Below, piece after piece: positions 33,888 through 40,317 of a stretch of DNA of 40,317 nt. The stretch covers positions 1-40,317 of the forward strand of contig CABRNK010000024.1 in assembly GCA_902472305.1 (NCBI GenBank), given 5' to 3'. Position 1 is the first letter of the stretch. Every line of letters starts with the position of its first letter. A program made the translations under genes and the position numbers. The notes under the pieces were generated by a model that saw only the letters and a program-made list of their open reading frames with translations, made no database searches and was not told the DNA's origin. The stretch comes from Hominenteromicrobium sp900549945 (lineage in GTDB: Bacteria; Bacillota; Clostridia; Oscillospirales; Acutalibacteraceae).

Positions 33888-34811
33888 TCAGTGCTTGACC
33901 GGGACGCAGCCCGCCTCGCGCACATACTCGTCCGCATCCGCGGACATCGCCCAGTTCACGAATGCCTGCGCCTCGGCGCTCAGCTCCTCGTTGTCGTTCG
34001 TGACCATCACGAAGTTGCGCTGCACGGCGTAGTCGCCGGACTGGATCGTCTCCTCCGAGCACTCGACGCCGCCGACCGTCACGGCCTTAACCGTGTCATC
34101 CACAGCGGAGAGCGAGGCGTAGCCGATCGCGTTCGGGTTGCTCGCAACCGCCGCGATCACGGCGCCGGTGGAGGTGAGTTCCTGATTGTACTTGCAGGCG
34201 TCCTTCGCATCGACAACCTCTTCAAAGCCGTCGCGCGTGCCGGAGCCAGCCTCGCGGCCGATCACCACGACCTCGCCGGCGTCGCCGCCGACCTCGCTCC
34301 AATCGGTGATCTCACCGGTGTAGAGCTGCTTGATCTGCTCGACGGAGAGGTCGGCGATCTTGCTCTCCGGGTTGACGATGATCGCAATGCCGTCGATCGC
34401 GATGACGTTGCCGGTCAGGCCGGCCTCCTTTTCCTCATCCTTGAGGTCGCGCGAGGCGAGGCCGATATCGCAGCGGCCCTCCGTCACGGCGGTGATGCCG
34501 GCGCCGGAGCCCGTCGGGTTGTAGTTGATCGTAGTGCCGGAAAGCTCGGTGTAAACCTCCTGATAAATGCCGATCAGCTTTTCCATCGAGGTGGAGCCGT
34601 CCGTCGAAACCGAGCCGCCGAGGTTCGAAACCGCCGTGCCCGAAGACGCGGAGGAATCGTCGCTGGAATCGGAGGAAGCCGACGACGCGGACGCGGAGGA
34701 CGTGGAGGACTCGGAGGAGGAGCCGCTCGTCGTATTGCCGCCGCAGGCCGTCAGAGCCGTTACGGCCAGAAGCGCAGAGGCCGCGAGCGCGAGAATTTTC
34801 TTTGCCTTCAT
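33888..34811 (-). CDS. pstS: Phosphate-binding lipoprotein PstS
   Basis: The 307-residue protein has a lipoprotein signal (LLAVTALTACGG, Cys23), a Ser-rich linker (~25-57), and a PstS core with STDGSTSMEKLI, NPTGSGAGI, ASRDLKDEE and REAGSGTRDGFEE, the phosphate-binding loops. It captures phosphate outside the cell. It is the first gene of the operon. Confidence 0.97.
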   Translation of the reverse strand: MKAKKILALAASALLAVTALTACGGNTTSGSSSESSTSSASASSASSDSSDDSSASSGTAVSNLGGSVSTDGSTSMEKLIGIYQEVYTELSGTTINYNPTGSGAGITAVTEGRCDIGLASRDLKDEEKEAGLTGNVIAIDGIAIIVNPESKIADLSVEQIKQLYTGEITDWSEVGGDAGEVVVIGREAGSGTRDGFEEVVDAKDACKYNQELTSTGAVIAAVASNPNAIGYASLSAVDDTVKAVTVGGVECSEETIQSGDYAVQRNFVMVTNDNEELSAEAQAFVNWAMSADADEYVREAGCVPVKH

Positions 34812-34861
34812 AAGTAATCTTTCCTTTCAGGTCTTTGTTTTCTTTCCTGTTTACGGGCTAA

Positions 34862-34927
34862 AGTATAGATTTCGTTTGTAAAGTTCAAAAGGCGGCGTGC
34901 GTAAAATCCATGTAAAATCACTTTACA
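34862..34927 (-). promoter_or_regulatory. Pho-regulated promoter of pstS
   Basis: On the minus strand a -10 TATACT (34862-34867) is preceded by direct repeats TTTACA (34911-34916) and TTTACG (34900-34905), 11 bases apart, as in PhoP/PhoB boxes, with a further inverted copy at 34922-34927. There is no good -35, typical of activated Pho promoters. Confidence 0.55.
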
Positions 34928-34938
34928 TAGAAAAGTAT

Positions 34939-34967
34939 TTGAAATTATGCGGCAAATGCTGTAAAAT
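34939..34967 (+). promoter_or_regulatory. Promoter of the ANT(6)-like gene
   Basis: TTGAAA (34939-34944), 17 bases, TAAAAT (34962-34967). It lies directly next to the Pho box region of divergent pstS. Confidence 0.65.
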
Positions 34968-34975
34968 GAAGCAAA

Positions 34976-35002
34976 GCGCGCCGCGGCTTTTCTGCGGCGC
35001 GC
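34976..35002 (+). promoter_or_regulatory. Leader hairpin before the ANT(6)-like gene
   Basis: A perfect 9-bp GC-rich stem (GCGCGCCGC / GCGGCGCGC) lies within the first ~30 bases of the transcript, followed by ACATATTTTCC. It might be a weak attenuator, or just a stabilising 5' hairpin. Confidence 0.4.
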
Positions 35003-35044
35003 ACATATTTTCCATGTTAAATTATAAGAATAAGAGGAGGCGCC

Positions 35045-35932
35045 ATGAAAATGCGCAGTGAAAAGGAAATGTACGACCTGATTCTCGGCTATGCCCGGGC
35101 GCGCGCCGACATCCGCGCCGTGATCCTGAACGGCTCGCGCGCGAACCCGAACCGGGTGCCCGACCCGTTCAACGATTTCGACATCGTCTACCTCGTGCGC
35201 GACCTCACGCCGTACAAGACCGCGCCGGTTTACAAGGATTTCGGCGAGCTGCTCGTCTACGAGCGCACCGACGAAAACGAACTGTTTCACGAGGCCTACC
35301 CCGAATACGTCTGCTACCTCATGCAGTTTGCAGACGGCAGCCGCATTGACCTGACGATCGCCGAGACCGACCGCTGGCGCGGCTACTGCTGCGACGACCG
35401 GCTCTCGGTCGTCCTGCTCGACAAGGACGGCCTGATCCCGCCGCTGCCCGCGCCCGACGAAAGCAGCCATTATATAGAAAGGCCGACCGCGCAGACCTTC
35501 TTCGAGTGCCGCACCGAATTTTGGTGGGTCGCGCCCTACGTCTCAAAGGGCCTGTGGCGCGGGCAGCTTTTGTTCGCGCAGGCGCACATGGAAAGCTGCA
35601 TCCGCAAAATGCTGCTGCAAATGCTCAAGTGGTATGCGGGCGCACTGCATGGCTTCGACCGCACGGCCGGCAAATGCGGCGACAATCTCGAGCGCCTTCT
35701 GCCCGCGCCGGTCTGGGCGGGCTACCTCGAGACGTTCGCGCGCTGCGACGCGGCGGACATCTGGCGCGCGCTCTTTCAGGCCGGCGCGCTGTTCACCGAG
35801 ATTTCAAAACTTACGGCCGAGGCGCTGGGCTTCACGATTGAGGACGAATACGACCGCCGCGTGACGGCCTTTCTCCAGTACACGCACGACCTGCCGCGCG
35901 GCGCGGAAACGCTCGATTTCACTGTGGACTGA
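35045..35932 (+). CDS. Aminoglycoside 6-adenylyltransferase-like protein, ANT(6)/AadK family
   Basis: The 295-residue protein starts MKMRSEKEMYDLILGYARAR and carries the nucleotidyltransferase signature AVILNGSRANPN with the Asp pair in NDFDIVYLV (~42-50) and the third acidic site RIDLTIAE (~100). The family adenylylates streptomycin at position 6. Chromosomal members may have other or weak activity, so resistance is not certain. The ATG at 35045 has GGAGG 4 bases upstream; a second ATG two codons later is possible. It stands alone with its own promoter. Confidence 0.85.
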   Translation: MKMRSEKEMYDLILGYARARADIRAVILNGSRANPNRVPDPFNDFDIVYLVRDLTPYKTAPVYKDFGELLVYERTDENELFHEAYPEYVCYLMQFADGSRIDLTIAETDRWRGYCCDDRLSVVLLDKDGLIPPLPAPDESSHYIERPTAQTFFECRTEFWWVAPYVSKGLWRGQLLFAQAHMESCIRKMLLQMLKWYAGALHGFDRTAGKCGDNLERLLPAPVWAGYLETFARCDAADIWRALFQAGALFTEISKLTAEALGFTIEDEYDRRVTAFLQYTHDLPRGAETLDFTVD

Positions 35933-35987
35933 GCCGGCGCGCCCCGCAAAGGAAACAACCGTCTATATAAATAGAAAGGAAAACACT

Positions 35988-36761
35988 ATGCAGATCTTAT
36001 GTATCGGCGACGTCGTCGGCAGCCGCGGCTGCAATTTCCTGCGGCGCACGCTGCCCGCCCTGCGGCGCACGAAGGGCATCGACGTCGTGATCGCAAACGG
36101 CGAAAATTCAGCGGACGGCAACGGCATCACGCCGGCCTCGGCCGGGCACCTGTTCGACAGCGGCGTCGATGTGATCACCGCCGGCAACCACACCTTCCGC
36201 CGCCGCGAAATGTACGATTACCTTGACGAGAACGAGGCCGTCGTGCGCCCGGCGAATTTCCCGCCCGAAACGCCCGGGCGCGGCCTTGCGGTGCTCGACC
36301 TCGGGCGCGCGCGCATTGCGGTCATCAACCTGATGGGCGCCGTGTACCTCGACGAGCACCTCGCCTGCCCGTTCCGCACGCTCGACGCACTCTTAAAAAC
36401 GCCCGGCCTGCCGAAGATCTGCATCGTGGATTTCCACGCGGAGGCCACCGGCGAAAAGCGCGCGTTCGGCTATTACGCGGACGGCCGCGTCTCCGCCGTG
36501 TTCGGCACGCACACGCATGTGCAGACCGCCGACGAAACCGTGCTGCCCCACGGCACCGGCTATATCACCGACGCGGGCATGACCGGGCCGATCGAATCGG
36601 TGCTCGGCGTGAAGCCGGAGCTTGTCATCAAAAAGCAGCTCCAGAAGATGCCCGTGCGCTTCGATTTTGCCGACGGCGCCTGCAAAATGGACTGCGTGCT
36701 CTTCGACATCGACGAAAAAACCGGGCTGTGCCGCGGCGCGGAGCGGCTTTCGATCCGCTGA
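35988..36761 (+). CDS. ymdB: YmdB-family metallophosphoesterase
   Basis: The 257-residue protein begins MQILCIGDVVGSRG and has the metal-ligand motifs GDVVG, NGENSA (~39), AGNHTF (~65), DFHAEATGEK (~148) and GTHTHVQTAD (~172). YmdB hydrolyses 2',3'-cyclic nucleotides and affects biofilm and sporulation decisions in Bacillus. AAAGGAAAA precedes the ATG. It is 55 bases downstream of the adenylyltransferase gene. Confidence 0.93.
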   Translation: MQILCIGDVVGSRGCNFLRRTLPALRRTKGIDVVIANGENSADGNGITPASAGHLFDSGVDVITAGNHTFRRREMYDYLDENEAVVRPANFPPETPGRGLAVLDLGRARIAVINLMGAVYLDEHLACPFRTLDALLKTPGLPKICIVDFHAEATGEKRAFGYYADGRVSAVFGTHTHVQTADETVLPHGTGYITDAGMTGPIESVLGVKPELVIKKQLQKMPVRFDFADGACKMDCVLFDIDEKTGLCRGAERLSIR

Positions 36762-36806
36762 GAAGAAATAAATTCCGCAAATTCAGGGCACTTTCCGCGT
36801 CTTAAC

Positions 36807-36835
36807 TTGTAATTTCCGAACGAGTATGCTATACT
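36807..36835 (+). promoter_or_regulatory. Promoter of fakA
   Basis: TTGTAA (36807-36812), 17 bases, TATACT (36830-36835) with a TGC extension, about 70 bases before the GTG start. Confidence 0.7.
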
Positions 36836-36905
36836 TGGCTTTAAGAATATTCGGTTGGCGGCGCTTTTCGCGCCCCGCAAAATAAACAGACAGGATGTGT
36901 ATGCT

Positions 36906-38597
36906 GTGATTACTGGAAAGCAGCTTCGCGACGCCGTGATCTCGGGCGCGAACAGTATATTGAAAAACCGAAAGTATGTGGATGATCTCAACATCTTCCC
37001 TGTGCCCGACGGCGACACGGGCACGAATATGTCCATGACGATCGGCGCGGGCAGCGAAGCGATGGAGGCCCTCGGCGACGGGGAGACGACCGCCGCGGTC
37101 GCAAAGGCGGCGGCTTCCGCAATGCTGCGCGGTGCGCGCGGCAACTCCGGCGTCATCCTCTCCCTGCTGTTCCGCGGCTTCTCGAAGGGCCTCGAGAACA
37201 CCGAGACCGCCGACGGCGCCCAGCTCGCTGAGGCGCTCGCCATCGGCGTGGACGCGGCGTATAAGGCCGTGATGAAGCCCACCGAGGGCACGATCCTCAC
37301 CGTCGCGCGCGTCGCGGCGGAAAAGGGCGCGGCGGCGGCCGAGATCGACCGCGACCCCGTCTATGTGTGGGACGCGATCTGCCTCGGCGCGGCGGAGGCG
37401 CTCTCCACCACGCCCGAGCTTCTGCCCGTGCTCAAGAAGGCCGGCGTCGTCGATGCGGGCGGTCAGGGCCTGTGCATGATCCTCGACGGCATGATGCGCG
37501 TTTTCAAATACGGCGAGATCATCGAGCTCGAGATGAGCGCGGAGGAAAAGGCCGAGGAGACCGCCGAGTTCTTCCGCAGCGTCGCGGCAGAATTCGACAG
37601 CGAGATCAATTTCACCTACTGCACCGAATTCATCGTCGGGCGCGACCCGGAGATCACAGCCGACCCGAACGAGCTGCGCCTCTTCCTCGAGACGATCGGC
37701 GACTGCGTCGTCGTCGTGGACGACGAGGAGATCATCAAGGTGCACGTGCACACCGAGCAGCCGGGCGACGCGCTCACCCGCGCGCTGCAATTTGGTTCGC
37801 TGCTCACCGTGAAGATCGAAAACATGAAGGAGCAGCACAGAAAGGCCGCGGAGCAGAACGAGAAAAACCGCGCCGCCTTTGAAAACAAGGCCGAAGCGCC
37901 GCAGAAGCCCGCGCTCGAGCCCGCGGAGCCGACCGAGGAAATCGGCTTCGTCTCCGTCGCGGCGGGCGACGGCCTCAAGGTTCTGTTCACCGACCTCGGC
38001 TGCACGCAGGTTGTCAGCGGCGGCCAGACCATGAACCCGAGCACCGAGGACATCGTCGAGGCCGTGCTCGCCACGCCGGCCAAGCACGTCTTTGTGCTGC
38101 CGAACAACAAGAACATCATTCTCGCGGCCGAGCAGGCCGTGCCGCTTGTCACCGACCGCGAGATCATCGTCATCCCCACAAAAACGATTCCGCAGGGCCT
38201 CTCCGCGATGCTCGCCTTTGACCCCGACGCGGCGGCTTCCGAAAACGCCGACGCGATGATGATGGCGGCCGAGGGCGTGAGCACCGGCACCGTCACCTTT
38301 GCGGCGCGCGATTCCGAATTCGGCGGCTTCAAGATCAAGGAAGGCGACACGATGGGCCTGACGAACGGCAAGCTCGAATTCGTCGGCGACACGCCGGTGC
38401 GCGCGGCCTACAAGGTCGCGAAGGCGCTGATGAGCAAGCACACCTCGTTTATCACGCTGATCTACGGCGAGGGCGTTTCCGAGGAGGAGGCGAACGAGGC
38501 GATGCGCCTGATCCGCAACAAGGCGGGCGACGACGTGGAAATCAGCCTCGTTGACGGTGGCCAGCCGGTCTACTACTTCATCCTCTCCGTCGAATAA
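36906..38597 (+). CDS. fakA: Fatty acid kinase subunit A, DAK2/YloV family
   Basis: The 563-residue protein has an N-terminal DAK2 kinase domain (TGKQLRDAVISGANSI; ATP/Mg site FPVPDGDTGTN, 31-41; GARGNSGVILSLL) and a C-terminal DegV-like half (from ~330). FakA phosphorylates fatty acids held by FakB so that they enter phospholipids. I chose the GTG at 36906, where family similarity begins and AGGA lies 10 bases upstream. It precedes recG, as often in Firmicutes. Confidence 0.93.
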   Translation: MITGKQLRDAVISGANSILKNRKYVDDLNIFPVPDGDTGTNMSMTIGAGSEAMEALGDGETTAAVAKAAASAMLRGARGNSGVILSLLFRGFSKGLENTETADGAQLAEALAIGVDAAYKAVMKPTEGTILTVARVAAEKGAAAAEIDRDPVYVWDAICLGAAEALSTTPELLPVLKKAGVVDAGGQGLCMILDGMMRVFKYGEIIELEMSAEEKAEETAEFFRSVAAEFDSEINFTYCTEFIVGRDPEITADPNELRLFLETIGDCVVVVDDEEIIKVHVHTEQPGDALTRALQFGSLLTVKIENMKEQHRKAAEQNEKNRAAFENKAEAPQKPALEPAEPTEEIGFVSVAAGDGLKVLFTDLGCTQVVSGGQTMNPSTEDIVEAVLATPAKHVFVLPNNKNIILAAEQAVPLVTDREIIVIPTKTIPQGLSAMLAFDPDAAASENADAMMMAAEGVSTGTVTFAARDSEFGGFKIKEGDTMGLTNGKLEFVGDTPVRAAYKVAKALMSKHTSFITLIYGEGVSEEEANEAMRLIRNKAGDDVEISLVDGGQPVYYFILSVE

Positions 38598-38623
38598 GCG
38601 GGCGGCATTTTCAACGCAGCTCT

Positions 38624-38649
38624 GGGCGGGGCCTCGGCCCTGCCCTTTT
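38624..38649 (+). terminator. Terminator-like hairpin between fakA and recG
   Basis: GGGCGGGGCC and GGCCCTGCCC pair around a 2-3 base loop, followed by TTTTC. It lies 27 bases before the recG start, so recG expression would need read-through or its own promoter. Confidence 0.6.
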
Positions 38650-38676
38650 CATCTTTTCCCGAAAGGCGGCGGCAGC

Positions 38677-40317
38677 ATGCCCTCTCTCTTTGAAAAGGAT
38701 ATTTCCACGCTGAAGGGCGTCGGCCCAAAGCGCGCGGCGCTGTTTCAAAAGCTCGGCGCACCGACGGTCGGCGACCTTTTGCGGCTGTACCCGCGCGCCT
38801 ACGAGGATTGGCGCGACACGGTGCCGATCCGCTCCACGCTCCTGAACGAGGTGAACATCGTGAAAGCCACCGTGCTGCGCAGGCCGGTCGAGCAGCGCAT
38901 CCGCGGCGGCATGACGCTCTACAAAACGACGGTCACCGACGGCGCCGACGACATGCAGCTCACCTTTTTCAACAACCGCTACGTGATGAACCTGCTCGAG
39001 GAGGGCGCGGTCTACGCCTTTCGCGGCAAGGTGACGGGCACCTTCACGCGCCGTGAGATGGCCTCGCCCGAATTCGTGCCCGAAAGCCGCATGCAGGACA
39101 TGGTGCCCATCTACCCGCAGACCGAGGGCCTCACCTCGCGGATCATCGCCGGCGCAATGCGCGAGGCGCTGCGGCTGCTGCCGGAAACCGTCAACGACCC
39201 GCTGCCGGACGCGCTGCGGCTCGAGCACGCGCTGTGCCGGCTCGAATACGCGCTCAAGACGATCCACTTCCCAAACTCGCCCGAGGCGCTTTCCACGGCG
39301 CGGCGCAGGCTGGTTTTCGAGGAGCTGCTCGTCCTGCAGCTCGGCATGCTGGAGCTGCGCCGGGCGGGCGCGCGGGAAAACCCGTACCCCCTGCGCGAGA
39401 ATCACACCGCCGCGTTCTGCGCGCTGCTTCCCTTTTCGCTGACCGGCGCGCAGCAGCGGGCCATCGGCGACGCAATGCGCGACATGCAGGGCGCGCACCC
39501 GATGAACCGGCTGATTCAGGGCGACGTGGGCAGCGGCAAAACGGCCGTCGCGGCGGCGCTGTGCTACAGCGTGATCCGAAACGGCATGCAGGCCGCGCTG
39601 ATGGCCCCGACCGAGATCCTCGCCGCGCAGCATTTCGAATCGCTCTCCGCGCTGCTTGCGCCCTGCGGCATCCGCGCGGCGCTCATCACCGGCAGCATGC
39701 GGCAGAAAGCGCGGCGCGAGGCGCTCGAGGGGCTGAAAAGCGGCGGGGTGCAGCTTGCGGTCGGCACGCACGCGCTGCTGAGCGAGGGCGTGGAATTCCA
39801 GCGGCTCGCGCTCGTCATCACCGACGAGCAGCACCGCTTCGGCGTGGGACAGCGCACGGCGCTCGCCAAAAAGGGCGGCTTCCCGCACACGCTCGTCATG
39901 AGCGCCACGCCGATCCCGCGCACGCTCGCGCTGATGATTTACGGCGACCTCGACGTCTCCGTGCTCGACGAGCTGCCCCCCGGCCGCCAGCCGGTCGAGA
40001 CCTACCTGATCGACCCGGCGAAGCGCCGCCGGGCGTTCGGATACATCCAAAAGCACATCGACGCGGGCCGGCAGGCGTACATCGTCTGCCCGCTCATCGA
40101 GGAAAACGAAAGCGATATGGCGAGCGTCTCGGCCTATGCCGAGATTGTGCGCGGCTATTTCGGAGATATGCCCGTCGGCATTCTGCACGGGCGGATGAAG
40201 CCGAAGGAAAAGGACGCCGTGATGGCCGATTTCTCCGCGGGCCGCACGAAGCTGCTGCTTTCGACGACGGTCGTCGAGGTCGGCGTCGATGTGCCGAACG
40301 CGGTGATTATGATGATC
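38677..40317 (+). CDS. recG: ATP-dependent DNA helicase RecG, 3' end cut by the window
   Basis: This is a 5' part of 547 codons (full RecG ~680). RecG remodels stalled forks and branched DNA. The N-terminal wedge/OB domain (LKGVGPKRAALFQKLG, ~10-25; oligonucleotide-binding segment 60-150) is followed by helicase motifs: I QGDVGSGKT (~280), Ia APTEILA, II DEQHRFG, III MSATPIPRT, and IV/V LHGRMKPKEK and STTVVEVGVDVPNA at the end. ATG at 38677 follows GAAAGGCGG. The gene is intact as far as it can be seen. Confidence 0.96.
   Translation, partial: MPSLFEKDISTLKGVGPKRAALFQKLGAPTVGDLLRLYPRAYEDWRDTVPIRSTLLNEVNIVKATVLRRPVEQRIRGGMTLYKTTVTDGADDMQLTFFNNRYVMNLLEEGAVYAFRGKVTGTFTRREMASPEFVPESRMQDMVPIYPQTEGLTSRIIAGAMREALRLLPETVNDPLPDALRLEHALCRLEYALKTIHFPNSPEALSTARRRLVFEELLVLQLGMLELRRAGARENPYPLRENHTAAFCALLPFSLTGAQQRAIGDAMRDMQGAHPMNRLIQGDVGSGKTAVAAALCYSVIRNGMQAALMAPTEILAAQHFESLSALLAPCGIRAALITGSMRQKARREALEGLKSGGVQLAVGTHALLSEGVEFQRLALVITDEQHRFGVGQRTALAKKGGFPHTLVMSATPIPRTLALMIYGDLDVSVLDELPPGRQPVETYLIDPAKRRRAFGYIQKHIDAGRQAYIVCPLIEENESDMASVSAYAEIVRGYFGDMPVGILHGRMKPKEKDAVMADFSAGRTKLLLSTTVVEVGVDVPNAVIMMI

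Overview
The window looks like a chromosomal segment from a high-GC, endospore-forming, anaerobic Clostridia of the gut type (Oscillospirales-like by gene content). The evidence is low-GC-Gram-positive gene families written in GC-rich codons, an alpha/beta-type SASP, a BofC-like protein, a UPF0735/PheB ACT protein, YmdB, FakA, a Pst-PhoU-PhoBR operon, an intracellular GH29 fucosidase and a sortase-type surface protein. The order-level placement is inference; no rRNA or tRNA gene was seen.

Layout. Positions 1-3080 are visibly AT-richer than the rest and look acquired. They hold two diverged copies of a ~170-bp repeat with a palindromic core, and a two-gene operon on the minus strand: a fused DNA methylase/specificity protein whose motif IV is altered, overlapping a MazF/PemK-like toxin gene. 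From 3461 to 6414 (minus) lie an SGNH hydrolase, an unusual esterase/metallo-beta-lactamase fusion, a CxxC glutaredoxin-like protein and a Nudix hydrolase. From 6715 to 10868 (minus) is an aspartate-family operon: PheB-like ACT regulator, hom, thrB, lysC and a small unknown gene. A class A PBP (11020-13554) is divergent from a BofC-like protein. A degenerate ~60-bp periodic repeat, an SASP gene and a MerR regulator follow.

From 15707 to 21944 (minus) is an F-type ATP synthase operon in the order a-c-b-alpha-gamma-beta-epsilon. It has no free-standing delta gene. The alpha subunit instead carries about 85 extra N-terminal residues that resemble the delta/OSCP C-terminal domain, and subunit c has a signal-peptide-like leader and an acidic linker. 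A LysR regulator is divergent from it.

At 23348-25012 (minus) a GH29 alpha-L-fucosidase and a barstar-like protein form an operon. Back to back with it, at 25409-26401 (plus), is the most striking gene: a secreted, sortase-type surface protein whose mature N-terminus is a ubiquitin domain. About 58 of its first 72 residues match human ubiquitin by hand count, but it lacks the C-terminal Gly-Gly. Its leader contains ten tandem ACCAG units, a short ORF through them and a possible attenuator built from the same repeat.

The rest is conserved: a PadR/HAAS pair; the phosphate operon pstS-pstC-pstA-pstB-phoU-phoB-phoR (34811 down to 28201) with Pho-box-like repeats; then on the plus strand an ANT(6)-type adenylyltransferase, ymdB, fakA and the 5' part of recG, which runs off the end. 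The best candidates for undescribed biology are the surface ubiquitin with its repeat leader, the delta-alpha ATP synthase fusion, and the methylase/MazF pair.
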